This document shows positions 25,340 through 33,234 of a stretch of 64,000 nt of DNA, one piece after another; the stretch's first letter is position 1; each line of letters opens with the position of its first letter. A program made the position numbers and the translations under genes. The stretch covers positions 1 through 64,000 of the forward strand of contig NZ_SSMW01000135.1 in NCBI RefSeq assembly GCF_004799405.1, read 5' to 3'. Under the pieces are notes generated by a model. It was not told the origin of the DNA and did not search any database. It saw nothing but the letters and a program-made list of their open reading frames with translations. This DNA is from Bradyrhizobium sp. GTDB lineage: Bacteria > Pseudomonadota > Alphaproteobacteria > Rhizobiales > Xanthobacteraceae.

Positions 25340-25542
25340 GTTGTTGCCGATTGCTGATTTAGATGATCTTCCCGAAGGCGCCTTGAGCCCGTGCTATCGA
25401 GGCTGACGCCATTGGTTGACTGCATCGCCCCTGGAGGACAGAACCGATTTTTGTAGCTTAGGTCTCTTGCAAGCTTTGGTCGACTCGCTTGATCCCCGAT
25501 TAAATACCTCGTGAGGATGCCCGGTTTGCGCCAAATGTTGAT

Positions 25543-25577
25543 CTCCGAATTTTCGGAGGCCCTCCGAAAATTCGGAG
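25543..25577. promoter_or_regulatory. Paired palindromes upstream of DUF992 paralogue
   Basis: CTCCGAATTTTCGGAG starts at 25543 and CTCCGAAAATTCGGAG at 25562, 19 bp apart. The pair ends 96 bp before the rightward sigma-54 promoter. It could also act on the leftward channel gene. Confidence 0.8.
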
Positions 25578-25672
25578 GATTAGAGTGCACCCCGATCCGT
25601 GGTTTGCATTCCACTTTTGGTACTGCGCTGTTCTATCGAATATTTTCCCTTGGTGCGCGCTGTCCTCGCTGT

Positions 25673-25687
25673 TGGCCCGTTTCTTGC
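25673..25687 (+). promoter_or_regulatory. Sigma-54 promoter for second DUF992 gene
   Basis: TGGCCCGTTTCTTGC with GG-N10-GC spacing, 96 bp after the palindrome pair and about 45 nt before the ATG at 25732. Confidence 0.85.
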
Positions 25688-25731
25688 GAAAGACGAGTGA
25701 GAGGCTCGTCGTAGGGAGCAATTAAATAGAT

Positions 25732-26244
25732 ATGAGAAATATCTTGGGAAAAATAATCATGTCTATGCATCGCACCTTAGCGATAGCTACAGCTGCGGTG
25801 TTGGTATTGCTGCCGCCGGCGGCCGGACAGACGGCACAGCCAGGAACGCAAGTCGGTATATTGAACTGCCAGATGGCGCCGAGAACCGGCCTCACCGTGG
25901 CCGTGCAGTCGATTAGCTGCCGCTTCACCCCCGACGGAGGTTATCCGCAACAGGTCTATCTTGGCGAGATCAATACCGTCGGACCTGAAGTTGGAATCAC
26001 GACCGGCGGAGTATTGGTGTGGGATGTTTTTGCCTCGACCAGTGGTCCTCCAGCTGGAGGTTTGGCTGGCGCTTACTTGGGCGCCAACGGCGGCATTTCG
26101 GTGGAGACTGAGATAGGCGTCAATGTGCTTTTCGGCGGCTCGAATCGGAACCTCGCTTTGCGGCCGGTCGCCCTTGAGGGGGAGATCGAAGTTGCCCTTG
26201 GACTGGGTATATCTGGTTTGAAACTGGCTACGGCGTTTCAATAG
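25732..26244 (+). CDS. DUF992 family secreted protein (paralogue)
   Basis: 170 residues with an export signal (LAIATAAVLVLLPPAAG) and the DUF992 pattern found in the gene at 7758: GILNCQMAPRTGL, a QxxxCRFxPDG segment, GGVLVWDVFA, the glycine-rich GLAGAYLGANGGIS, and RPVALEGEIEV. Function unknown. The frame could also start at ATG 25759, which has GGGA upstream. Both family members lie directly behind a palindrome pair and sigma-54 promoter, so they were probably duplicated with, or recruited to, the same control. Confidence 0.83.
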   Translation: MRNILGKIIMSMHRTLAIATAAVLVLLPPAAGQTAQPGTQVGILNCQMAPRTGLTVAVQSISCRFTPDGGYPQQVYLGEINTVGPEVGITTGGVLVWDVFASTSGPPAGGLAGAYLGANGGISVETEIGVNVLFGGSNRNLALRPVALEGEIEVALGLGISGLKLATAFQ

Positions 26245-26275
26245 GTAAAAGCCGCAATTCGGTACGGAGGCCAAA

Positions 26276-26611
26276 ATGCTGATTCCGGTTTCAATGCTGA
26301 TCCTTGCTTCGCGCCTGGTCATCGCCGTTGCCGACGATGTTCCAAAATTTGATATTGCGCGGGGTTGCAAGATCGACAGCGCTTCTGCATTCGATCCCAA
26401 TGCCGGCCTGAGCGGAACAATAAAAAGATGCATTGACGACGAGCAGCAGGCGAAAGATCAGCTTCAGACACAATGGTCGGGGTTTACCAACGCCGACCGG
26501 AAAATGTGCGTCGGGATGACAACCGACGATAGCGCAACTCCTCCCAGTTACGTTGAATTGCAAACGTGTCTTCAGGACCAGCAACTAGCTCGAAAGTTGC
26601 CAAAGGACTGA
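26276..26611 (+). CDS. Hypothetical secreted protein
   Basis: 111 residues. It starts with a hydrophobic stretch (MLIPVSMLILASRLVIAVA) that looks like a signal peptide, followed by a mature part with three cysteines (RGCKID, RCIDDEQ, MCVGM, and TCLQDQQ make four in all). GGAGG lies well placed before the ATG. The pattern IKRCIDDEQQAKDQL with WSGFTNADRKMCV recurs in small periplasmic proteins of Bradyrhizobium-like species; no function is known. It is 31 nt behind the DUF992 gene, so it is probably read from the same sigma-54 promoter. Confidence 0.65.
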   Translation: MLIPVSMLILASRLVIAVADDVPKFDIARGCKIDSASAFDPNAGLSGTIKRCIDDEQQAKDQLQTQWSGFTNADRKMCVGMTTDDSATPPSYVELQTCLQDQQLARKLPKD

Positions 26612-26626
26612 TCTGGCAGAGCGATC

Positions 26627-29104
26627 TTAGCGCGGCGTAACTTGGCGTCGCAACTCATCCACCAGGCCTTTGGCCGCCGAATCGTTAGGTGCGATCCTGA
26701 CCGCCTGTTCCGCATATTGCAACGCGGTAACGACGTCGCCGGCTTCGCGGCTAAAGCTGACAATCGCCATGATGATATCGCGGTTTTCCGGATACCCGTT
26801 GAGGCTATCCCTGAGATAGGCGATCGCCTCTTGCTGATGCCCGGCCGAATGCAATGCCACGCCGTAGATGTAGGCGTATCGGGCGCTATGGGGGTCCAGT
26901 TCGGCGGCGCGGCGTAATTCGTCCAAAGCTTCGTCAAGCCGCTTGAGCCTAACCAGACCGAGGCCGAGCGCATGGTGCAGCCCAGCGTCGCTGGGGACAG
27001 TGTTGATCGCCGTGCGCAAGACCTTCTCGCCGGCATCTTCCCGTCCGGTCTGCCGGTACAGGTCGGCAAGGTTGATCGCCGCGCCGGTAAATTGCGGGCT
27101 TAGTCGAAGCGCTGCCTGATATTCAGCTTCGGCTTCGCTGGTGCGGCCCCGCCGGGCGTAAAAAGCGCCCAGGGTCGTTCGCGCTTCTGGCCGATCTGCA
27201 TTGAATCTTTGCGCGGCAATGAATTCTTCGGCGGCTCGATCGAACCGCCCGCGGTCGTTCTCCGACAGCCGCGCCGAAGGCACGTCGGCCAAAATTGACA
27301 CGGTGCGGATACGGACGCTTCGGATCGGATCCGTCAGGGAGGGCGATGCGATCGACCAGCGCTGATCCAATGGCGCGTTCTCCAGCATATCAATCGCGCC
27401 GATGCGTACCATCGGGTCGGGATCTGATATCGCAGCGCGTACGAGGCCGAGAGTGGCCGGGGTCGCGCGCGTGGCGAGCTCGCTCAGTGAGCTGGCCCGC
27501 GCGATGGCCGGTGCGTTGCTATCGGCAGCCACGGCGGCCAGCAGCTTTGCGGCATCGGCCTGGTCATTCCAGGCGGAATGGAACGCCGCCGCATAATTCT
27601 GGAACCCCTTCCGATTGGGTCCATGCCACTGTTCGATAGCCGCTGCGGCCCATTCGGGCGGTTTGTCGGCATGACAATCGTTGCAGGCATTGGGCGTGCC
27701 GAGCTTCATCGATGTGTCGGGGCGCGGTATCCTAAAACTGTGATCGTGCCTCTTGTCGATGACCATGTAGTTGCGGGTGGGCATATGACATGACGCGCAG
27801 GCCAGCGGCGGGCTCACGGACTCATGACGGTGATGCGTTACGGCGGCGTATTTTTCCTGCGAGTGGCATTGCAGGCAGGTGTTGTCGCCGGATATTCGCA
27901 GTTTGGCGCTATGCGGGTCATGGCAATCGCTGCAGGTCACACCGGCCGCGAACATCTTGCTCTGCTTGAACGCGCCGTAGTTGTAGGCCTCTTCGATATC
28001 CAGCATCTGTCCGTCGGCGCTGTAGAGACCGCGGCCAAGCGTTGACACCATATGAGTGTCCGACAGCCATTGTCCCGGCATCCAGGCTTCGGAAAACTCG
28101 CTGCGCCGCGCGTGACAAAGACCGCAGGTCTCGACCTCCGCTCGTAGCACCCGAGGAGGGCTGCTTCGGCTGACGTTGCCGGTTGTGGCATTGGGCACCC
28201 ACGTCGCATCGCGGCGTTCGCTGAATCGCTCCGGCAATCCCTTGGTCGGATCGTCGATCCTTCCGAACGACCACCAACGCGCCTTGTCCTGCGCCCACGC
28301 GACATGGCGGGAGCCCTGACCATGGCACGCTTCGCAACCCACGCTGATCTCGGCGAAGCTGGTCGCGAAGCGATCGTTCGCCGCATCGTAATTCTTCCGG
28401 ACGCCCGTCGAATGGCACTCGGAGCACATGAAGTTCCAGTTTTGATTGAGCTTGGTCCAGTGCAGCACATCGTCGTGACGGATTTCTTCCTTTGGATAAA
28501 GGTGAAACCAGTGCTGACCGCCGGCATCCTTTGGCCGGCTGTCCCAGGCTATCGACAGCGCCTGCAGCCGGCCCTCGGGGAATTCCACGAGGTATTGCTG
28601 CAGCGGGTCGACACCAAAGGTGTATTTGATCTCGAAGACCGCCAGCTTGCCATCCGCACCGTCAGTCTCGACAAGGTACTTTCCGTCTTTCCGGAAAAAA
28701 CGCGATTGCATCCCAAAATAATCAAACGTCGCGCCGGAAAAATCGCCCAGCACCGACTTGTCGGTAGCATGCGCCATCGCAAGCTGGTGCTGCGAGCCCT
28801 GCCAGAGTTTGGCTTCGGACTGATGGCAGCCGGCGCAGGTTTCGCTGCCAACGAATGTCGCGTTGGCTTCAACGCCATGGGAGGGCGATGTTTTGCCGAG
28901 GCCACCGCTTTGGAACTGAAAAAGAAGACCGACAGCGAGCACGGCAATGGCAGCCAGCGCCGCCAGGACCAAGGTCTTGCGCAGCGAGAAGGCTCCCGAT
29001 CCGGTGACGTCAGGCGCAGGCGCCGGCGCCGTGACTTTCGATGAAGTTGCGGGTTTGCCGGGAGATCCGCCCTTCTTCGGAAGCTTTCCTCGTTTACGCG
29101 CCAA
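26627..29104 (-). CDS. Octaheme c-type cytochrome fused to HEAT/TPR repeats
   Basis: 825 residues. A proline-rich cytoplasmic N-terminus and one membrane anchor (LVLAALAAIAVLAVGLLFQF, about 45-65) precede eight CxxCH heme sites between residues 90 and about 475: CAGCH, CSECH, CEACH, CGLCH, CSDCH, CLQCH, CASCH and CNDCH. After that come HEAT-like (DPDPMVRIGAIDML, DPIRSVRIRTVS) and TPR repeats (YARRGRTSEAEAEYQAALRL and following). The heme half resembles multiheme cytochromes of the c552/c554 kind, so it should carry out periplasmic electron transfer or reduction. The repeats suggest docking of a partner. TTG start with AGGGA 6 nt upstream. It is convergent with the DUF992 operon. Confidence 0.88.
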   Translation of the reverse strand: MARKRGKLPKKGGSPGKPATSSKVTAPAPAPDVTGSGAFSLRKTLVLAALAAIAVLAVGLLFQFQSGGLGKTSPSHGVEANATFVGSETCAGCHQSEAKLWQGSQHQLAMAHATDKSVLGDFSGATFDYFGMQSRFFRKDGKYLVETDGADGKLAVFEIKYTFGVDPLQQYLVEFPEGRLQALSIAWDSRPKDAGGQHWFHLYPKEEIRHDDVLHWTKLNQNWNFMCSECHSTGVRKNYDAANDRFATSFAEISVGCEACHGQGSRHVAWAQDKARWWSFGRIDDPTKGLPERFSERRDATWVPNATTGNVSRSSPPRVLRAEVETCGLCHARRSEFSEAWMPGQWLSDTHMVSTLGRGLYSADGQMLDIEEAYNYGAFKQSKMFAAGVTCSDCHDPHSAKLRISGDNTCLQCHSQEKYAAVTHHRHESVSPPLACASCHMPTRNYMVIDKRHDHSFRIPRPDTSMKLGTPNACNDCHADKPPEWAAAAIEQWHGPNRKGFQNYAAAFHSAWNDQADAAKLLAAVAADSNAPAIARASSLSELATRATPATLGLVRAAISDPDPMVRIGAIDMLENAPLDQRWSIASPSLTDPIRSVRIRTVSILADVPSARLSENDRGRFDRAAEEFIAAQRFNADRPEARTTLGAFYARRGRTSEAEAEYQAALRLSPQFTGAAINLADLYRQTGREDAGEKVLRTAINTVPSDAGLHHALGLGLVRLKRLDEALDELRRAAELDPHSARYAYIYGVALHSAGHQQEAIAYLRDSLNGYPENRDIIMAIVSFSREAGDVVTALQYAEQAVRIAPNDSAAKGLVDELRRQVTPR

Positions 29105-29237
29105 CGTCGTCCCTTTGCTGTGCGGTCGCCTATATCAAGGTGAGTGTGCTGCGTTCGTCCTCGATACTCAAGGGAGCAAACTAGCGCCGCATAGGCCGCT
29201 CCGACACCCCATTCTGACGTTGGCTCATCTGACACGC

Positions 29238-30656
29238 TTATGGTGTCTTCTTCACCGCCGCCGGGCTCCATTTGCCCGTGAGGGCGTCGGACTGGGGTCC
29301 GTAGAGGCGCATGGTTAGGTTGAACGCTCCCTTTGGCGCTGGCAGCCAGTTAGCTTCCCTGTCCTTTCCGGGGCTCTCGTTCTGGAAATAGAGGTCAAGC
29401 GAGCCGTCGGCGTTGGTCGTGAACGGCATCCAGCTGGCGACGGCGAAGCGGTTCAGGCTGTTGGCGACCTGAAAGCCTTCCGGGTCATAGAGGGTGATAG
29501 ACCAGAAAGCGTTCACCGGAGGCGCAGCTCCCTTGTCGAAGTGAACTGTGTATTTGTTCGCGCCGTCGAGCGGCTTGCCGGCATCGTCGCCCAGATTCAG
29601 CGGATAGATGGCATCCTCTGGAAGATTGGCGCCGAGGCCGATCTGGGAGACGATAGCGCGTTTCAGATAGTAGTTGCCGTAGACGCCCATAGTGTCGGTA
29701 TTCATCGACCAGCCGTTTACGACCCGGGCGAGCGTCGCAAGTTTCCAGGCCATGAGCTGCTGGGCGTCCGCAGGCGCGCTCTCGAGCGCCTTCTTTACGG
29801 CCGGATCGAGTTTTTCGAAATCGAAGCTGTTGCCGGGTTCGATGCCGATCCGCTTCATCTGCGCGATGATCGGCTGGTCGGTGTCGTGCGGTGGATGCAG
29901 CTTGAGCAGTTCAGCCGCGTAGGCGAAGTATTTGGCAGCCAGCATGGTATCGACCTGAATCTTCGGCGGCGTCTTCATATCGACGCCTGGATCGATCTTA
30001 ACCGTCACCGGCTCAGGTGCCTTACCCAGGAGCGAGAGTGGCGTGACCTTGTAACCCGCCTGAATTTTATGCACGGCGTCGTAATCCGACGGTCCGTCCG
30101 TCTTGGTTCGGCCGATGATCCAGACGTAGGGTGTGGGTGCCGCAAGGCGGGTCAATCCCTGAGGAACCGTTCCTGTCCAGCCGGGCGGTGTCACAAGAAA
30201 ATCGCCCGCGTTGGTTCCGGTGGTCCGCGAGCCCGGAGACGCGAAGACATCCGTCCACATGTCGAGCATCGGCAGGAGATAAAACCGGCCGGCCGTGTCG
30301 GGCGCGGAGATCACCAGCGGTTCCCTAGTGAGATCCAGCCAGGCGATGGAATAGAGCGTGTCGAAGTTCGAGCGCACCACGCCCTTGAAGTCCGCGGGCG
30401 GATACTCGGGGACATTGACGAACATATTCATCGGGCCTCTGCCGAATACCTTTCCCGGCTCGACGTTGGTGAATTGCTTGCGCGTGATGTCCATCGACAG
30501 TAGCGGGTAAAAATAGACATAGGCATCGACGCCGATCGCGTGCGCCTCCTGCTCGGTGATCGGCTCGGCTGCACGGGTGGCGGTGAGTTGCGCGCAAAGC
30601 AGCGCTAAGGCGAAAAACCCAAGTGCCTTTGTGTTTTTCATAGGCGTATCTTTCAT
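29238..30656 (-). CDS. DUF1254/DUF1214 domain secreted protein
   Basis: 472 residues with a signal peptide (ALGFFALALLCAQLTATRA). Next comes a DUF1254 region (GVDAYVYFYPLLSMDITRKQFTN, VRSNFDTLYSIAWLDLTREPLVIS) and a C-terminal DUF1214 region (ANKYTVHFDKGAAPPVNAFWSITLYDPEGFQVANSLNRFA, ESPGKDREANWLPAPKGAFNLTMRLYGP). Proteins with this pairing are widespread in soil bacteria and have no proven biochemical activity. ATG 30641 is an alternative start; neither has a strong ribosome-binding site. It sits 133 nt upstream of the octaheme cytochrome on the same strand. No palindrome precedes it. Confidence 0.88.
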   Translation of the reverse strand: MKDTPMKNTKALGFFALALLCAQLTATRAAEPITEQEAHAIGVDAYVYFYPLLSMDITRKQFTNVEPGKVFGRGPMNMFVNVPEYPPADFKGVVRSNFDTLYSIAWLDLTREPLVISAPDTAGRFYLLPMLDMWTDVFASPGSRTTGTNAGDFLVTPPGWTGTVPQGLTRLAAPTPYVWIIGRTKTDGPSDYDAVHKIQAGYKVTPLSLLGKAPEPVTVKIDPGVDMKTPPKIQVDTMLAAKYFAYAAELLKLHPPHDTDQPIIAQMKRIGIEPGNSFDFEKLDPAVKKALESAPADAQQLMAWKLATLARVVNGWSMNTDTMGVYGNYYLKRAIVSQIGLGANLPEDAIYPLNLGDDAGKPLDGANKYTVHFDKGAAPPVNAFWSITLYDPEGFQVANSLNRFAVASWMPFTTNADGSLDLYFQNESPGKDREANWLPAPKGAFNLTMRLYGPQSDALTGKWSPAAVKKTP

Positions 30657-30810
30657 ATTGTTGCATTGCGCTAAGCGAACGCTGTGATCACCGCGATTTC
30701 GCAGCCATTACAGGATCAAGCGATCATGCCGGCTATTTGCCGCCGCCTTCAACGCGAGGACCGGACCGTCGCGCCCAATATCCAGCGAAAAATCTACCGC
30801 AGTAAATCCA

Positions 30811-31119
30811 TTACGGCGTAGGCACGCAGCGGGCGTAGGGGGCATAGTAATAATAGCCGTATGGGCACACCACTGCTGGCGCGACTACAACCGGCGCATA
30901 GGGCGCAACGACCACTGGAGCTACATATCCGTATGGCACACCGTTAGGAACGCAGCCGCCGTAAGGGCCGCGATGAAAGCCGAGTCCGCAAAAGCCACGC
31001 ACCGGTATTATTTCGGATGCCATCAACTGGAGAGGGGGCGAGCTTGGGACGGCCTGCGCGCTAAACGACAATATCGAGCCCGCCAGACCGCAGACTAAAA
31101 TCAAGGCCGCTTTTGTCAT
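30811..31119 (-). CDS. GCG_CRPN-type small secreted protein
   Basis: 102 residues. The signal peptide (LILVCGLAGSILSFSAQA) is followed by CGLGFHRGPYGGCVPNG, the motif of the GCG_CRPN family of small exported rhizobial proteins, then a low-complexity valine, proline and tyrosine-rich tail (VVVAPYAPVVVAPAVV, PYGYYYYAPYARC). Such tails suggest a surface or cell-wall associated structural role. No function is known. It lies between the DUF1254 and sulfatase genes on the same strand, but an inverted repeat upstream separates it from the sulfatase. Confidence 0.75.
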   Translation of the reverse strand: MTKAALILVCGLAGSILSFSAQAVPSSPPLQLMASEIIPVRGFCGLGFHRGPYGGCVPNGVPYGYVAPVVVAPYAPVVVAPAVVCPYGYYYYAPYARCVPTP

Positions 31120-31176
31120 GATATTTCCTTCTTATGACTCGGTCGATGGTTTGTACGACCATCTGAGCTAGGACTG

Positions 31177-31201
31177 TGATGGCCGCGCAAGGCGGCCATC
31201 A
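31177..31201. repeat. Perfect 10-bp inverted repeat
   Basis: TGATGGCCGC (31177-31186) and GCGGCCATCA (31192-31201) pair around a five-base loop. A weaker repeat with the same ends (GATGGT...ACCATC, 31145-31163) lies beside it. It follows the sulfatase stop on the minus strand and precedes the GCG_CRPN gene, so it is either a terminator lacking a U tract or an operator. Confidence 0.5.
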
Positions 31202-31248
31202 ATGAATTCGGGCGGCTATGCCGGCTATCTGCCACCGCCGGCGTCGCC

Positions 31249-32865
31249 TTATTTACCACTGCGCGAGGCTCCTTTTGTCACAGCCTCCAAGAACTGGCTG
31301 ACGGTGAGCGAGCCGCTGGCTTGGCTGGGTGGAAATTCCTTAAAAGTCTGGAGGAATCCACCAACGATATTAACAGCAGGGACCATGGTCCAGAGTTTTT
31401 CTCCCCACCATTTGCCGTAATTCATGCTCTCAGTTTGGTAACGCTCCCACGGATCTTGCCGCAAGTTCGTCACGATGGGAGCAGTTGTCGTTTCGATTTG
31501 ACCATTGAAGAGGTTGCCTTTGATGGTTTTGAAGTTGATCTTCCAATCGTCATAACGCATTGCCAACAAGTCGGCGTCGGGACCAAAATAGAAAAACTCG
31601 TGACGCGGCCCGGCGGCAACTTCGCCCTTGAAAAACGGCATGAAGTTGTAGCCGTCGAGATGGTTTTTGAAAGTCTTGTCGCCCACCTTCATACTGTTCA
31701 GAAGATTTTCCTTGACGTTGGGGTTGCCTGCGGCCGCGAGCAGCGTCGGCATCCAGTCCTCCATCGCCATGATGTCATTCACGATGGTGCCGGGCTTGAT
31801 TGTTCCGGGCCACTTCGCAACCATCGGAACACGAAAGCCTCCCTCGTATGTCACGCCCTTCTCGCCCCGAAATGGATGATTGCCACCATCAGGCCAAGTG
31901 AAGATTTCTGCGCCATTGTCGCTGGTGAACATCACAATGGTGTTGTCGGCGATACCGAGATCATCGATCTTCTTGAGAATTTCGCCGACCTCCCAGTCCA
32001 GCTCCATCATCCCATCAGCATAGAGACCGTAACCGCTCTTGTCCTGCCACTTGGGTGAGAGGTGGGTCCAGACGTGCATACGCGTCGCGTTGTGCCAGAG
32101 GAAGAATGGTTTACCGGCCTTCACCGAGCGATCCATAAAATCGTTGGACCGGCGAACGAGCTCCGTATCGATGTCCTCCATATTGGTCTTTGCTTTAGGG
32201 TCCATATTCGGATGCGGGGGCAATGGGCCACCGTCCGCAATAGTCTGTTTTCCGACTCTGCCCCAACGGGGGTCCGTCGTCGGATCATCGACGTTTGTAG
32301 CCTTTGTATCGACTATGTTGCGCGGGCCAAAGCGTTCATGGAATCCTGGCAGCTTGGGATAATCATACGCATAGGGCTCCTCCATGGCGTTGAGGTGGTA
32401 GAGGATGCCGTAGAACTCGTCGAACCCATGCACCGTTGGTAGATATTCATTGCGGTCGCCAAGATGGTTTTTGCCGATCTGCGCCGTCGCGTAGCCTTGC
32501 GGTTTGAGGAGTTCAGCAATCGTGGGATCGGTGTCCTGTATGCCTTGTTTGGCGCCCGGCAGCCCGACCATTACAAGACCGGTGCGAAACGGCGTCTGGC
32601 CGAGAATGAAGGCGGCACGGCCGGCGGTGCAGGATTGCTGGGCATAATAGTCAGTAAACAGCGCGCCTTCCTTGGCGATGCGGTCGATGTTGGGCGTGCG
32701 TCCGCCCATCATACCGCGATGGAAGGCGCTGATATTCCATGTGCCGACGTCATCGCCCATGATCATGACAATATTGGGCGGCTTCTTTGCCGTCGTCTGC
32801 GCGGATGCCGCGCCGCCAAACACGAGCGCAAGTATCGCGGTTGCGAGAAAACTGCTCTTTATCAT
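31249..32865 (-). CDS. Arylsulfatase (formylglycine type, CxAxR variant)
   Basis: 538 residues with a signal peptide (SSFLATAILALVFGGAASA). The metal-binding start NIVMIMGDDVG and the active-site stretch SCTAGRAAFILG are those of the type I sulfatases; Cys79 would be converted to formylglycine. The consensus proline is alanine here (CTAGR instead of CxPxR), a variant also seen in this arylsulfatase group. Further motifs: KNHLGD, NATRMHVWTHL, TSDNGAE and HPFRGEKGVTYEGGFRVP. It hydrolyses a sulfate ester in the periplasm. ATG 32865 has AAGGAA upstream and fits the sigma-54 promoter at 32930-32944; the open frame to 33018 crosses that promoter and is not used. Confidence 0.92.
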   Translation of the reverse strand: MIKSSFLATAILALVFGGAASAQTTAKKPPNIVMIMGDDVGTWNISAFHRGMMGGRTPNIDRIAKEGALFTDYYAQQSCTAGRAAFILGQTPFRTGLVMVGLPGAKQGIQDTDPTIAELLKPQGYATAQIGKNHLGDRNEYLPTVHGFDEFYGILYHLNAMEEPYAYDYPKLPGFHERFGPRNIVDTKATNVDDPTTDPRWGRVGKQTIADGGPLPPHPNMDPKAKTNMEDIDTELVRRSNDFMDRSVKAGKPFFLWHNATRMHVWTHLSPKWQDKSGYGLYADGMMELDWEVGEILKKIDDLGIADNTIVMFTSDNGAEIFTWPDGGNHPFRGEKGVTYEGGFRVPMVAKWPGTIKPGTIVNDIMAMEDWMPTLLAAAGNPNVKENLLNSMKVGDKTFKNHLDGYNFMPFFKGEVAAGPRHEFFYFGPDADLLAMRYDDWKINFKTIKGNLFNGQIETTTAPIVTNLRQDPWERYQTESMNYGKWWGEKLWTMVPAVNIVGGFLQTFKEFPPSQASGSLTVSQFLEAVTKGASRSGK

Positions 32866-32929
32866 TGATGTTTCCTTCCGATAGCCAAATCCGCGCGCCA
32901 GTTTGCGAACCGCCACCCTTATCCGCTCC

Positions 32930-32944
32930 GCAAGAAACGGGCCA
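32930..32944 (-). promoter_or_regulatory. Sigma-54 promoter for arylsulfatase gene
   Basis: The minus strand reads TGGCCCGTTTCTTGC with GG-N10-GC spacing. The palindrome pair begins 97 bp upstream; the transcript should start near 32918, leaving a leader of about 50 nt. Confidence 0.87.
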
Positions 32945-33040
32945 ATGAAGAGCAGCCTGGATCGAAAAAGAAACGTTCGATGGATCAGCGCAGTACACGG
33001 GGCCCCAATGCGAGCCACACCAAATCCGTGATGTTTAAAT

Positions 33041-33075
33041 CTCCGAAAATTCGGAGCGCCTCCGAAAATTCGGAG
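33041..33075. promoter_or_regulatory. Palindrome pair centred between two sigma-54 promoters
   Basis: CTCCGAAAATTCGGAG occurs perfectly at 33041-33056 and at 33060-33075. The outer edges lie exactly 97 bp from the leftward (32930-32944) and 97 bp from the rightward (33172-33186) promoter elements. Confidence 0.87.
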
Positions 33076-33171
33076 ATTTTTTTGTTGCCCGATGCGCCGT
33101 AGCCGGGCCGTGATCTTGTTACCCCACTGGTTCGTCAGACTCTTTCAAGCACGCGCCGGCCGCGATCGCGT

Positions 33172-33186
33172 TGGCCCGCTTCTTGC
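33172..33186 (+). promoter_or_regulatory. Sigma-54 promoter for DUF2092 operon
   Basis: TGGCCCGCTTCTTGC, GG-N10-GC, followed by GATGGAG. It lies 97 bp from the palindrome pair; the first gene starts at 33235. Confidence 0.88.
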
Positions 33187-33234
33187 GATGGAGAAAGCGA
33201 ACGACGCTGCGAAATCAACGGAGGAGCAGACCAG

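Noticed and set aside
25469..25483. TCGACCAAAGCTTGC on the minus strand as a sigma-54 promoter for the potassium channel gene.
   Set aside because: The -24 GG is CG and the distance to the palindromes is 60 bp, unlike the 87-99 bp of the other sites.
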